NCBI GenBank assembly: GCA_030386875.1
Contig: CM059572.1
Coordinates: forward strand, 37,817,732 to 37,881,731
Direction of reading: 5' to 3'
DNA length: 64,000 bases
Origin: Morinoia aosen
Lineage: Eukaryota > Arthropoda > Malacostraca > Amphipoda > Talitridae
Position numbers and translations under genes: made by a program. The notes below the pieces were generated by a model that ran no database searches, had not been told where the DNA came from, and saw only the letters and a program-made list of their open reading frames with translations. Numbering within the stretch: position 1 is the first letter of the stretch; every line of letters begins with the position of its first letter. Positions 47,123-61,700 of the stretch are shown piece by piece.

Positions 47123-47965
47123 CAAGGACATCATCAAAGCTTTTCTGCTACACGGTAACACTGCCATCTGTTCCTATAGCTTAGAGCGCAACCATGAAAG
47201 AATCATTTAAAAATGCGAAAGAAATTCTAACAAGCATACAGTATGATGGCCATAACTGGCATATTTGTACAGATTTCAAGGTTGTGGCCATGCTTACTGA
47301 CTTTCAGCTTGGCTATACTGAATTTTGCGGCTTCCAGTACTTATGGTACCAGAGCAAGAGTTGAACATTATGTACGCAAGGATTGCCGATCTGAGATGAA
47401 ATTGAGCAATGAAAACATCATACACGAAGAACTAGTAAAAAGTAACAGAATTCACTTACCACATTTGCATATTTAACTTTGTTTAGGTAATTTGAAGAAG
47501 CCCTGGACAAGGATTCTTCTACATTTGCATATCTTGTAGAAAAATTGGTTTCTCAAATTCAAGCTTTAATTAGAGTAGTAGGTCCCCAAATTCGAAAAAT
47601 TGTACTTGATGAAACTTTCATCGCACATATGAGAAAAGAGAAGCTTGCTTTTGAGTAATTCCAGAAAGTCTGTGGTAACTTGTTGGGGAACAAACATCAT
47701 TCAGGAGACTATGTGCAAGTTGTGAATGATCGGTTGAGTCACTATCATGAATGGGATATAACATGCCTCAAAAATGTAATGTGATCCATTCTCATTGGGA
47801 TTCTGATGTGGAGAATCTTGGTGATTGTGATGAACATGGCAAAATTCTATCAGGATATTTCAGTGATGGAGCAACGATTCAAAGGAAAATGGCACCCTGG
47901 CCTATTGGCAGACAACTGCTGGAACATAGAGGTAGAAGGCTTAGAATGACAAACGTTTAAACTGA

Positions 47966-50900
47966 TAGTATGTGTTTTTCATTCATAACTAATAAAATAA
48001 TTTTGACTAGAAGAGGTTGCAATTTTCTGAAAATCGTCTAAACGAACATGCAAGTCACACTTTTCTGTATGGGCACGCACAGAGATTGGGAGGGAGAAGC
48101 ATATATAATTAAATTATCTATGGTTCATGGTACTGGGAAATGGTCCCTAATCTGGAAGAATAAAGGTAAGATTCAGAATCAAAACACCTCATACTCCGAA
48201 ACAGGTCTTCTGTAACATGTACTTTTTTGAACTTGAAATATGGTGCGCAGCGCTATACTTTGATCGCTAAACTGTATCTCCTTGAAGGGGAAGTTGCAAA
48301 TGACGGTAGACGTATGTTGGTAGGGTTTATTAATAGCATAGAACTTCTGTCGGAACTACGAAAACTACATAGAAGATAATTTTATCCACATGGCTGTCTC
48401 ATAAAAAAATAACGTAAACTAATCTGCATAAAACAACGCTAGAGCAGCATTACGTATTTTTATTGAGCCATTTAAAACCCGAGACTAAGAACATTTTACT
48501 AATTTATAAGTAAAATAAAATGATTCAAAATCAACAATAGTGCTACACAATAACGCACTCAGACGCCAGTAAACTTTCAAGTTTATTTGGAGAACTTCAA
48601 CAAAATTAATCTCGTTAATCCGCATGAAAATAAGCGAACTCACTAAGTGAGAATCTTTCGTGCCTTTATGCTTATATCTCAAGGTCATCTCAGTTAAAAA
48701 TCATTAAAGCCCTGGGTGCCATTTGGAAATAGTTTACTCAGCATAAAAACGAGAAAAAGAACTACTTCCTTTGTCTAATTTCCCACGATTTTCTTCGAAA
48801 AAGAAAGCAAGAAATAGAAAAGCCTCAAAAGATCGGATTCCCGCGATTTTTTGCAATAACGCAAGCCACAAAAATGATTTTCCCTGAAGATTGTAAAGCA
48901 TTATTATTCACATTTAGATTGTAGAGTAATGTGTACAGTAATTAAGTAATAAATGGTATACAATTTCATAGATAAATTCAAGGAAACTGTGCAGCGAGAT
49001 CGATCTCTGCAGTAGGAAATAGGAATATTTCAGATCTAAGTACTAAATTACTATAAAGTTCGATGCCTTTGAACTTAATCGTTGACGAAGGGTGACGTAA
49101 CGCTTAGTAGAAATCACAAGGAAAATTTACGACACTATTTTGAATATTACCTATACCAAATTATGAACTCTATCGAGTATGAAAAACCAAAACTTTACCA
49201 AAATTGTCGGTCAGTCAAATGAAGGCTCAAGGGTCACGTTAAACAGCAAAAAGCGGTCTGTTTAATATCAAGCACCCATTCAAATGAAATCAGTTCCTGC
49301 AACATATCACAGAGTTGCAGCTTTATAACGCCCAACAAATAACCGACATTTAATTTTGAATATTATGATGAATTTAGAATAGACAGGTGGTCAAATAGAT
49401 CCGCCAAAGGTTGGTTTCTGAGCTGCAGCTTACACAAGAGCAAAGGTAAACTAGGAGAAATTTGCTAAAATCACTTCCGGAATATTTCTCGCGTCACTGT
49501 AGCAAACGTACCAAGGTAGCCGTCAGAAACGCGTATTTCAAATAACTTGAAGCGTGGGGCTCTCCCAAAATGTACTGTATGCTTTACTAATTTTTTGCAT
49601 TACTTCTGCCAGGGTAGGGGTCCTTAAGTGGTAAAGCTGGAGACTTCTGTGCTAGTTTTTGTGAAATTATTTTTATTAGTGCTGCGTGTAACTCGATGAA
49701 CATCACTTTCAAGTAACTTGATGAATATTGATCTAAAGATAAATCTGTACCAATGGCACTCAATACAATGGTTGAGCTATGAAAGTTTGCTATGAGAAAT
49801 AAACGAATGATGACCATGAAATCTTATCCTAACAAGAACGACAACAAGAAACGCCAGGTACAGAGATCCACAGAGCTTACAACTACGGACAACTTGGCAG
49901 TTGGAGAAACCATATAAAAACTTCTTGCACCATATGTCAATCGTAGATCAAGCCACGCACACCTTCATCCGACTTGACCGAAAACTCTCCAAAATTAGAT
50001 CATTCGGAGGCAGAACCAAGATCTTTCACATTTATAAATCGATCATCTTTTTTACCTAAAACACAGCTCGCAGCAGTTACAATGTAGACAGACTTGAATC
50101 ATCGTATCTAATAAATGAGTAAAATCCTTTTCCGAAATGGTGCAGTTGAGCAACGTATGCACAACCGCAGGACAAGAGCGTGCTGTACATAAAACGGCAG
50201 AGCTGCCTTTCCACACCACAGCTAAATCAGTTACACTTAACGAGCATTTAATGCTAAAATTTTATACTAGCAATTCGTTTTCAATTCAAATGTGTACTTG
50301 TTTATCAACTTTGAAAAAATGTTATCCAGTTAATTTTTAAAGAAGTTCAAAAAAGCCAGTACCTGTTTACGTCAGCCTATTTTCGCGACGTTTTCAAACA
50401 CCGGCTTTTAAATCCACGGAAAAGCTCAAAACACTTTGAATATTCATAAAAAAATTACACGAACTACTGAACTAGTTCAGCATTCCAAAATTACGTCAAG
50501 TCATAACACACGAAACACAATCCCAGTAAAGGACAAACAATGGTAAGGGAACTCAATATTATTTTCTAATAACACCGTAAACTTTAACATCGAATGAGAT
50601 CACACCGAACACCAGACTTCTATGGTGCTCACACAATGCGACCAATCCAACGCTTCAGCGTAGATCACTTTCTGCGGATAACTTCATCACCACCGGCAAT
50701 ATTATCATTTATCTCATCTTTTCAGGTTGCTGGGTACATGATACTAAAACGCTCGCAATCGGACCACAACCGAAGTCTAAAACCTGATCGTACAGTCAAA
50801 TGAATGGGGACATTTTAGCGCAATTCAAAACACTGATAGAACTCTGTTTTAGTTCTTAGCTTTTGAATCCTTTAAAACTGCGCAAAAAGCATTCCATCCG

Positions 50901-52653
50901 TATGCTTAACCAAAGATTGCTAAGAGGCTTTGCTTCATCCGGCTCATCGTCGTCATAACACCTACTTATTCAAGTGTAAAACACCAACTCTTAAAAATGG
51001 GGATATAAAAAGCGCAACACGATTAAGAAAGAAAACCCTTCTTAGAAACATTTACCATTGAGAATTGAACAACGAAACCCAAACTCCAGAGTATTGAAGA
51101 TTCCACCTTTATGTCTCAAGCATAATGAGACAACGATATCGACGTATTACAGACACGTAGAGATTTTCATGTTGCATGTGTACAAGTTGCCATAAACTAT
51201 TAAAAATATTATCCCTAACTTCAGTTCTTAATTTCAAGTCGGAACGGAAATGAGAACAAAGCGTATGGAAAAAAATTTTCTTCACATATCTCTTGGATAT
51301 AATTTACGGGGGAAAATCGCCCGACCGCACTAAGAATGAAATCTTCAAATGAAAATCGATAACATCTACCTAAAACCAGCGCATAATTATCCTCCCAGTG
51401 AAAAGTTTCATGAATCATACCGCAAAACTAAACACTGCAATCCTTTTCGTCTACCTGTGCTAAAACTTAATTTAGTCTACTTTAACTTTATCTGTAACAA
51501 AATGAGGACATAACCGATCAATGATTTGTAATAAAATGATAACATTTGGCTCCTCACAATGAAATAGAAATTAGGAGCAAACTTTGCATGCTTTTTATAA
51601 CTCTCGCAGGTTTTAATAAAATGAAGCATGAAAAAATTTGTGGAATCACCACAGCTGCACCTAAGACTAGTGTTTTGCCTGCTCTCCACTGCGTACAGCA
51701 TCTGCTGCTGAATTTAAGAGAGCAGAATCAAACTGGCACAGGACGTCGTAACATCTGGCGAATTCGCTTCGAGTTCGATCGCCAATGATCACTTAGCGAG
51801 ATACACGCACCATTTGAAGTGGGAGGATTCCTGAACTAAGATTTGACAGAAAAAATGCAAAGAGGCTTGAGAATGCTCCGTATTTGTACACATGCCGTGT
51901 GACCAATATCGTCATGGTCAGGGACGAGTCCCCGAAGACAATAATGAAAAACATTTTTCGTCTGGGTAAATTTACTGTAAAAAGAAAGACTTGACAGTAG
52001 CTGAACTCGGGCGATTTGGTACTACAACACCGAGCATTTAGAAACTATCTGGTAACATTAAATTAAAAAATAAACATATCCCACAACTCAAGTCATTTTT
52101 AATTTATCCAAGCAAATGACTTGAGAAAAAATGACTATTTAATGGAGATATAGGTTCGATCATTAATCTGGCACTCATAGAAACTGCGGACACAGCCCAA
52201 CGTAGCACTAATTGCGCCGCTTCAAGCGCACACTTCGGAGAATCATTGTGTCACAGTACACCTACATTCAACAACAAATATCAAACACTGAAAACTCACA
52301 ATTATTACATGAAATTTTCAACGGTGTGAGTCATTAGCGTTTTAAGTGAGCAGAATCAGGATTTTGTTTCCAGATTTGATAGTTTAATGATGAAATAATA
52401 AGCAATTGGCAGGTAATTGCTTAAAACGCAGAGTCTCTGACAAGTTTTACATGTATGTATAGAAAAAAATTCAAGCTCGACAAACACAACCTACAATCGA
52501 AAACTACATGAAATTTTCTTTCACAGGAGGCCCTAGTCTTAGTTCGAATAAGTAATTTGACTCACGAAATCTGCGGTCGAGGAAAATACGGAAGGATTGT
52601 TATTCACTTGCCAGAGCTTCAATAAATTATCCTTTCTTCATTCGTGGAATGAA
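47966..52653. other. intergenic or ZNF106-like 3' flank; no gene recognised
   Basis: A-rich on the + strand, the opposite of 0-48 kb. No family matches and no mobile elements were recognised. Part next to 52653 is probably the 3' untranslated region of the - strand gene. Confidence 0.55.
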
Positions 52654-52707
52654 TTAACGGGAAAAATCGACTGATACGATTTCGCCACCTTTACTGCCAA
52701 CAAGGAC
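52654..52707 (-). CDS. ZNF106: ZNF106-like last exon
   Basis: Acceptor ttggtttcag, 17 codons [17 protein letters not shown], then TAA at 52654-52656. This closes the last blade. Vertebrate ZNF106 has further C-terminal C2H2 fingers here and this protein does not, unless a further exon is used alternatively. An ATTAAA on this strand near 52382 may be the poly(A) signal. Confidence 0.78.
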   Translation of the reverse strand, partial: VLVGSKGGEIVSVDFSR

Positions 52708-55700
52708 CTGAAACCAACAGAACAATTACATTAGCGTCGCAACGAAGACAACCTCATGAGTTCTGAATTAAAGTAAAATTCTTATTTTGCTAAATTTTCA
52801 ACGCCATCTCTAACTTTTATGACCGCAAACACAATTACTGCTGCGGCAAATCTCATATCCCCTTAAAATGTCCGAGCGCGTTAATTGATCAGTGTTAGTC
52901 GGGTACGGTGCTAAGAAAGTTATCAAGAAAAGTTCTTACTTGACAAAACGTTAACAGTTCGGCCGGCGAAAAATTTAAATCATTATGGATTCCAATTAGG
53001 ATACATAGAATTTGGGCATTCAACTTAACAACATTTCACTAATGGACTCTATTCCTTTACTCGCAATATCCATATAATTTACTCACCGTGTGCCTGAACA
53101 CAGCAGAGCTGATGAGGAGCTTGTGGTTGGTTTCTACCTTCAGTACTCTTACAAGCTCGCCAGTCTGCACAGAAAGAGTTCATTGAGATATCATTACTCG
53201 GCGTCACGAAGTGAGTCGGCTGTGGTGAGCCCAAATTTTCTTCTTTACATGATGAATTACACGAGAAGTGTAACATTGTTTCCATCAAGTGAAGCACAAC
53301 TTTGCCTAAGAATAGCACTGCCAAGTCTGAGCTCATTCAGTCGAGGTCATGTGGAAGCAGTTTCGACACCCAGTAAACTCGACTAGGCTACGATGCAAAT
53401 AGAAACGGAAGTTAAGTTCTTTTTTACTGTGCAGCTGTCGATTTGCCCGACAAATATTCCATGGTAAGCAGGTTCCTCATGTCACCGGGCCCTCGACTTT
53501 CCAACGTCAGGTGGCCAAGCCTTCAAGCCAACGGCCACGGCAACAGACCAGTAAAAATTGTTTTTCCGTTTTCTCGAGTTTCTTTTACACAGTGTTTATT
53601 AAAAGTTGAGAAGTTTCTAAATTTATTTGAGAACGTAACAGATTTGTATTAAGAGCACAGTTTATTGGAACACGTTTAAAAGCTGGTTAAAACATAATTG
53701 GTTGAATTGCACTGAAAAGTTTCACAAAACAAAGGCGGTCGAAGTGGCAGGGAGACGAGACACCTGCTACAACAGGACATATACAGCGCAACTGCCAGTA
53801 CACCACTCTTCAGCGTGACAGCTAGAACGTAGCTTGCATCGGTACACAATACGACAGGTCTGCGCAACTACCTGGACGTGACTCAGGACACAGTAATGAT
53901 TCGACCGGTCAGCGTGACCGCTTGCAGAGAACTGCCTGAGGGGTCAACCGGCATGCTGAGGTTCCAGCCCGCGGTTCCAGCACCAATGGTGCCGCACAGT
54001 ACGGACCGCAATGTCACGCATAGGAACGCGCCACAGAAACAGTTTGGCAAATGGGGCAGTGAAGGACTTTCGTCGTTCACACTCATATAAAGTTTTAGTA
54101 ACTTACTCCTACCATTAAGCTCAGTCAATAAAAATTCCGTATCATAAATAAGCAGAAGAGATCAAGGTAGGTTACAGATCTGCCAGCAGCATACACTGCG
54201 TCACTGACCTGCCTGCAGTACACCCTGACGCAAGCGTCATAGCAACACGCCAGCAAGTACTGGCTGGATGCTGTCAGACTGCACACGTCGCTTTCGGTGT
54301 TCAGCTTCTGCTTCTTCTCACCGCTCTGCACATGGTGGAATCATCAGATCTCACAGCATATCTCTAAATATGCTCTCTCAAACGATAAACTAACACACAA
54401 TTGAAGGTAGAAATATTGACAGTCCAGTGAAGAACTAGTTTGATCTGGAGCGATGTTTTTGGTAAATCGATCGTGATGCCATATAGAGTATTCAACAGCA
54501 CAATCTTCATTTTTGACATAAATTCATAATTCTGACTTATGTGTAAGTGAAGAAAATCTGGTTATCTCCAACATCTAAAAGATATATTGGTAAAAAAAAT
54601 CATGCTGGTAGAACAAAATGAATATATGTGTGCACTAAAAATTGGAGTTAATGCTCAGGAAGTGTAGTAAAAATCGAAGATCACACTTGCTACGAAGTCA
54701 TTAACACTTGTAACCAATGGTGAAAAGGTTGGACCGTAACAACCTTGACTGAAAAGTTAGATTTTTTGCAAGAAGACTCACAGCATAGTCGTAGAGCACA
54801 ATGCTGCGTGAGCCGGCCGTGTACAGCTGACCTCCAACAAACAGGGCTCTGTACACGCTGTTCTGCACCACCTCCAGGCTGCGTAGTAATAACCCTGCAT
54901 ATTGCAAGTTAAAATTAGCAAAAATGCAACTTACTTTTCAAGCTGTGCAATGCCAGGCTGCACAGCAACAACAATGCAAATATCGGTTCATTTTTCCTCA
55001 CTCTGCATTTTTTTCTCAAGTAATATGCAAAAAAAAAAGGAATAAAAATGTGGATCCTAACAGAGAAAAAGTTACTGGATCCTCATCACGGGTAGTATTT
55101 GAGGAGTGACTGTTATGAAGCAAGGCAAACTTCAAATCTATCATCCTATAGAATTTCAAATCCGCCATTAAAAACCTAATTGCTACGATTCAAAAGTTGG
55201 TAATTCACCGGTCAAAACTCTAATGTATCACCTAGTTTTGAAAGAAATCAGAATATATCCAAACTATCTATCAATTCACCAGGTACAATCACTACTGACT
55301 TAACTCGAATTAAGTATAACAGACACCAAATCTTAAATGAACACCAAGTGCCAACAGCTGAATACAACAAGAAAGAATGACAGCATCATTTCAAGTTTCT
55401 TCAATCATTACAAAACAGTGATTCTGGATAAGTGTGCATGCAGCGACTTGCACATCTCAGTACCTGAAAAAGCGTCGCGGATGATAATGGGTGAGTGGCT
55501 GCCAGCCATTACCAGCACCCGCCGGCAGCCCTCACGGTGGCACACGAGGAAGTTCACTCCCCCAGGGCACGCGTCCACCACCACCTCCAGCGCCGCCCCT
55601 CCGCTCTGCAGCATAACACAGGCTAGATTTATAGCCTTGTATACCACCAGCACTCCTGTGCTGCGCTGGTACAACTGAAGGCATTACGCTGATATTATGG

Positions 55701-58700
55701 TCTCATTTATTGATTAGCGGTACCTCATTGCTACTTCGGAAAAATAATGAAGAGACATAAGAAATATGATTGGTAGAGTCATCACCTAGCTACTAATCAA
55801 GTCTCAACTGAAGTTGAAGGAGTGTATAAAATAAAATTAAAGGTTCTCTTTAGGAATGACAGTTACCTACAATGAATTAAACATAAATACTTTTTTCCAA
55901 ATTCATTTATATTTATAAGACTCATTTTCTGGAGCAAGTAAAATATCAATAAAATACTAAGGGATTACGATAAAACAAGTAAAATTAACATCAAACATCA
56001 TGCTCAACATGGTCGTCTAATGGAAACCATTTTTTCACGCAAAAACTAACAAACACATTATGGTACTAAACAAGATAAGAATACAAGAGATAGAACAAAA
56101 TAGATAAAAGGAACTTCATCCTAAACCTAACGCTACTCGAAAATTTCAGTACGATACAACTCTGAAATCAGAAGAATAATAGAAACTCGGCAAAATGTTG
56201 AAGTATCACTGAAAAGAGGCTTTGGTTACCCTGTAGCTCCAGCGGTAGGTGCGGCCGGAGTGAGTGACGGCAAAGACCTGGTCCCACGCACAAGCCAGGC
56301 AACAAACTGCGCCTTCCACTGAACCTGTGTGTTCGACGGTGCCTCTCTGCTCACATTCCAATAATGAGGGGGTTAGGAAACGCCACCGTAACAAGACACC
56401 TTTCACAGCGAATTGGAGGGGATATGGAATGTTATTCTTTCGTCTTATTTGCTCCTAATAAATAAGTTCCTGTCCGAACTTAACAATATTTTCATTTGAC
56501 TTAAAACTCTCCGCGGTTATGAAAATGAGACTACTGTTTCTCCCAACAGATTTTTGTAACATACTGCTTGTGTTAATACTTGTTCTGGAATAACCTCAAT
56601 CATTACAACTATGAAAATATTAGCCACCGAATTTATACTATTCATAAACACCATCACTTTCACCTATTCAAAGAATTTCCTACACTCGCGAGCAAAAGTT
56701 TGGAATCACTTTCTTGAAATTGGTTCCGCGCGATTTTGAGCACTAAATATTTTTCCAATAACCATAAAAATTACATCATTTTAAAGGTTCAAATTTTAAA
56801 TTTAAATTGATACCCAATTCATTCAAATCAAGCCAGTATTTCGGGAGCTATCCCGGATTAAATGAAGGAGGTAGGAAAACAAGGAAATATGGGAATGAAT
56901 AAAACAACAAAAAATTTATTTAGCCTTAAAATTAAGTGTCAATATTTTGTGTTTGCTCCCCTTGCCCTAATAACTGCTCGAAGACGATTTTTCATCGACC
57001 TGATCAAGTTCTGAATTGATTTTGGTGGGATAACCTTCCCCACTCCTCAATTCAAGCCAATTTCAGCTCATTCAGACATGAAGGAGCAGGAGTTCTGGAA
57101 CGAACCTTCCTCTTCAGTTCATCCCACACGTGCTCAATGGGATTCAAGTCAGGGCTGAGCGATGGCCAGTCCTATGTGGCGATATCGACTTTTTTGAGGT
57201 ATTCAGTTGTGCCACGGGCAGTGTGACAACGAGCGTTATCGTGCATAAGGAGGAAGTCATCACCAATATATCCCGCATAGGGAACGACATGTTCCAGCAG
57301 AATGTCGGAAATGTACCGGTCCGAAGTTAGACCGCCTCCTAGTCCCCCGCCAGGCACGAATACAATCTCCGTTTTACCGTCGAAGGAAATGCCGGCCCAC
57401 ATCATACAAGAACCGCCCCCATAAGCCACTGTTTCAGCAAAACAGCACTGCGCAAATCGCTCCCAAGGCCGCCCGTAGACCCGATCTCTTCGGTCGCTAC
57501 CGTGCAAACACATCCTGCACTCGTCGGAGAACAGAACTTGACTTCATTGCTCAACCTCCCAATCAAGATGGGTGCGAGCAAATTGAAGGCCTGCTTGTCG
57601 GTAAGCTGCCGTGAGTTTTGGGCCTGTGGCAGGCCTTTTTTGGAGTCAAGTTCGCTTGCTTGAGTTGTCGACGAACTGTTCACTCGCTGGCATCTACCCC
57701 ACGAACATCTCGGAGCTCCTGTTGAACGTCGACACCAGTCAAATGCCGATTTCGGAGAGGTTGATACGATAAAACGGTCATCCCTCTCCGAGGTGCACCG
57801 GCGTCGTCCAGATCTTGGTCTTGGGATAAAGCCACCAGTCTCCCAAAAGCGTTTGTAAACTTTTGAAACACATGACTGGCTTATGTGGAGCCGACGAGCG
57901 ACAACTCGCTGGCTGAGCCCTTCTTGCAATAGGGCTACGATTTGTGCTGCTTCTGCAGGAGTTGTCCATTGTCGCTCAAGGAAAGGGTCAAAAGTACCGG
58001 AGATGTGTACCGATCAACTTGTGAGGTGGACTGAGAAATCAAATCCAATAACAGGTGCTTTTATAGGGGGTCAATAGGTCGCTACTCGCGACGTATCTAA
58101 GAATTGAAGTATGTCTTTTCCGTTACGCCTTCACTTGATCCGAGATAGCTCCCGAAATACTGGCTTGATTTGAATGAATTTGGTCTCAATTTAAAGATAA
58201 GAGTTGAACCTTTAAATTGATGAAATTTTTATGGTTATTGAAAAAATATTCAGTCCTCAAAATCGCGCGGAACCAATTTCAAGAAAGTGATTCTAAACTT
58301 TTGCTCGCGAGTGTAGATGGTAAATGAAAATCACATGAACAGCTCACAGATGATATTAGTCAAACCATACTTAGACAAAAACTCCAGCATGAAAATGATA
58401 GAAGAAAAAAAGATAACTCATAAGAATTCATGAGACTCAAAACTGACCTGACCATTGTAGACACGCACAGAGCCATCAGAGGCACCAGTGATAACCTCAA
58501 AATAACTGCCGCTGTCTGATTTTTTCGGTGAATTTGTTTCAGTTTTGCCTATGTCGCCTCTAGCCTCTTTGCCCTCGCTGGGCTTGGAACAGTCGTCTTT
58601 GGAACCGAGCTTTCTTGCAGGGCTCTCGACCTGGAAGCGCGGTAGGCCGACCACAGCGAGAGCAGTGATGTTGTTCTTGTCGCATGGGTACGTGGCTGCT

Positions 58701-61700
58701 GCTTGGCCGGTCAGCAGATCGAAACACTGGATGCTGCTGCTTGAACATGTGAACAGGTGGTTGCTGACCACCTGTCACAAGAATATGGACTTATTGCAAA
58801 GTGATTACTAATATTACTTAGTTCAATTAAAAGGTTTGGGTCTTACAAACATACCACACATAATTAAAAAAAGTGATGGCTCATGGCCAGTTTGAAAAAT
58901 AGTAAGTTACTCAAAAGTAATTGAAGCGCTAGTTAGTTCAAATAAAAGGCTAGGATCACGTGCAGGATTTATGAATAAGCAATTGCAACAGTTTGATTCA
59001 CTTGGTGTTATCCGTTTTCCTTGTTTTTACCTTAGCTACCTTTACTTCAACCTTATTTTACCTTTAACCAAAGGCCTTAGCACTTCCTTAAGACTAACAT
59101 CAGCTAATTCTACCCATATCATAAGAAGGTAATCTTCAATATTAAACCTAAACAAATAAAAGGGGGAGAGATATCAATAAAATCTTTTACCATAAGAAGT
59201 AGCCGTTTGGAACTTAACATAACAAGTAAACTACGAATTTATAAAGGCCCATTTGAAGTATGAAAGCTAAATAGGAGTTCATACCACCAAATTTTATGCA
59301 AATATGAAGTGCGTAGAAACGGTGCTATCAAGACTGGAATGTAACTCACCTTCATGTCCAACACAGCCTCTTTAAGCGGTGGGGGAAGGATAACAGGCTT
59401 GCTGTGGCACTCATCGGCGCAATTCTGAAAAGCCTTCATTCGTTGTTGCTTCTTCTTGCCTGAACCTGGGCACAAGCTCTCTTCCCGATGGTCATCGACA
59501 GATACTTTTCTTCTTGATGACGGTGACGCTAGAGGCAACGTTTTCTTTTCACATTTATCTGAATTGGGAGATGAATAAGACTTTTTTCGTTTATTGCTAC
59601 TACTTGTGCTGCCAAAATTATGCTTGCGACTTCTGCGCTTTCTTTTGTGGCGATGCTGTGGTATTTGTGAATCAGAACACGCAGTCTTACAATCCAAAGA
59701 TTCAACGGAAGAAGCTGCAGACAAACCCTGACTCTGAGCGTCTTCTTCCTCTCCACCGTCGTCTTCAGTCTGCTCGTCATCCACTAACTCCTTATCAAGC
59801 TCTATTGTGTTGTCAGGGCACGATATTTCATCTGGCAATGACGATTCATCTTTGGAGTCCAGCTGAGAAGCAGATCTGCAGCGTTTTGACTTTTCTCCTT
59901 CGGGAGGCCCTCGCGATCTCAGGCTGTAGCTATGGTCACTGCCTGAGGAATTACGTGACTTGGGGCTCTGCAAGAATATCTTCGTAGGAACATCAGAATG
60001 AGAAGACTGCTGGTTCAGAAGAATGCTCTGGGCTAGACTATCAGCAGGGCAGTCGTCATTGTGGCATACGTTGAACTCCACTTTACATTCAGAAGACAAA
60101 TTGTCTTCAACACAAAGATTATTTGCGGCACTTTCATTTGTGGTATCTGGTACGCTCAAACGAGTTATACTATCTTTGTTGTCTTCTTCGTCTGTCTTAC
60201 TGCTGTTTGGATCGTCTTGACACTCAGATATGGATTTAGATCGTCTTCTCGTAACCCTGCCTTCAATATTAGAGTCAACATCAATGGAACTAAAAACAAA
60301 ATGATTAGACTTCACTGCAGGTGTTAATGTAGAAGTTGATGGCGACTCACCATTGGCATGACTAGAAACTGGCTTCATGGAAACATCTCCATCTGAGTCT
60401 GAGTTGGTTTCTCCAGGATACACTGCCGGCTCTGAAACTTCGAGTAAGTCGCGATGTTTAGAGAAGCTCCGGTTCAAACCAGGCGAATGAGAAGTCGACG
60501 TACATCTCTGTCTCTGAACAGAACCGTCAGTGACAGGTTCCTGGACTTCAGAAACATTTTCACGAGCATCAAACGGAGAAGGCCCGTTTTCTTGAGAAGA
60601 ACTTACCAAAGAGATGCTCGAATCGGCAAGCTCTTGACTTCTTCCACTCGTATGATTACGGTCAGGTAAAATTCGATCCAAGGCAGTGGTCCCTTCAGCT
60701 CGGTCAAGATTATCCAAGAAAGGCATTACAGGAACGCTACTGCGACCGTGTCTCGCTGTACGAGCTATTGTGCCGTCACTGATGAGTTGCATCATCCAAT
60801 CATTGCGCTCTTGCTGCACTTGCATTAACTGAACCATTAGATCGGAGCGTTGCCGTGACAATTCTTCCACTTTTCGGTCCACATCTTTAATGTCTTTCAA
60901 CAGAATATCTTCAATTGTACTCAGTCTATACAGTTCCTCCACAAAACACTGGGCAGGCACGTTAGGCAGAGGGGCTTGAGATCGGAATAACCTTGAACCT
61001 GAAGGCAAGGTATCATTAAAGGATTCATTATTCTGCCGATATCGCGCTCTACTGGTGCGCAAACCTGGAAGTTGAGCATCAGCTCGAGCTCCAGAAACCC
61101 TTCTTGTGAAGCGAGCTCGCATGAACGCTGGCAATTCTGAAGCATTATCTGGAACATCAACGTTGTTCTCTGGAGAATTGTTGCCACACTCGTCCATGCT
61201 AGTTCCCTGGTCAACACGACCAGTCTCAGAGCGTTCATCTGCCGTCTTCTCTACTTGCGACTCACTTGAATTTTTATTAGCATCTCTAGCTTGAGTTTGG
61301 ACAGCGACTGAGATAAATCCAGACGTCATGGTTGACTTGGAGGGTACATGCACGTTGCTGGATTCTGTGCCAATCCTGGGAGGCTGAGAAGACGCTGCAG
61401 CAACGTTTGCTGCGGGCTCTGAAGGATCTGCTTTAGCTTCACTGGGGAGCCACATGCCATGAAGACGAGACCCGCTCGCTTGTCCGTTAATGGACGGCGT
61501 GAGTCTCTCTCGCTTCATCATTTTAGAAGGAGCTGCAGCTACCAAAGGATGGTTGTGGTGGTTATCATGGAGAACGTGGTGATGACGATGATGGTGGAGA
61601 TGGCCATGTCCGGCGTCGTGATTGGTCAGAATGTTGACGTGGGAAGAGCCAGTGGCTTGGTCAGGGATACTGGGAGTGAAGAACCAGAGACGGCTGACCG

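Larger units (their letters stand above)
45640..47965 (+). pseudogene. degenerate transposon-derived gene of a widespread unnamed animal family, split by SINE copies
   Basis: Fragments match an unnamed protein family that is repeated in aphid, cockroach and Hydra genomes: RDCYVC near 45690, APHMCV then MIWREQKDHSNYCYFCQQNF (45885-45960), YPNLQPAM, YNLLERGVKITLYRKCREAA (46230-46290), then after the SINE copies HNWHICTDFKVVAMLTDFQLG (47250-47310), VGPQIRKI (47580), and CDEHGK with MEQRFKGKWHPGLLADNCW (47830-47935). Several frameshifts and stops are present. The family has paired CxxC zinc-binding sites in the N-terminal part; its function is not established and it is probably transposon-related. 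Confidence 0.7.
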
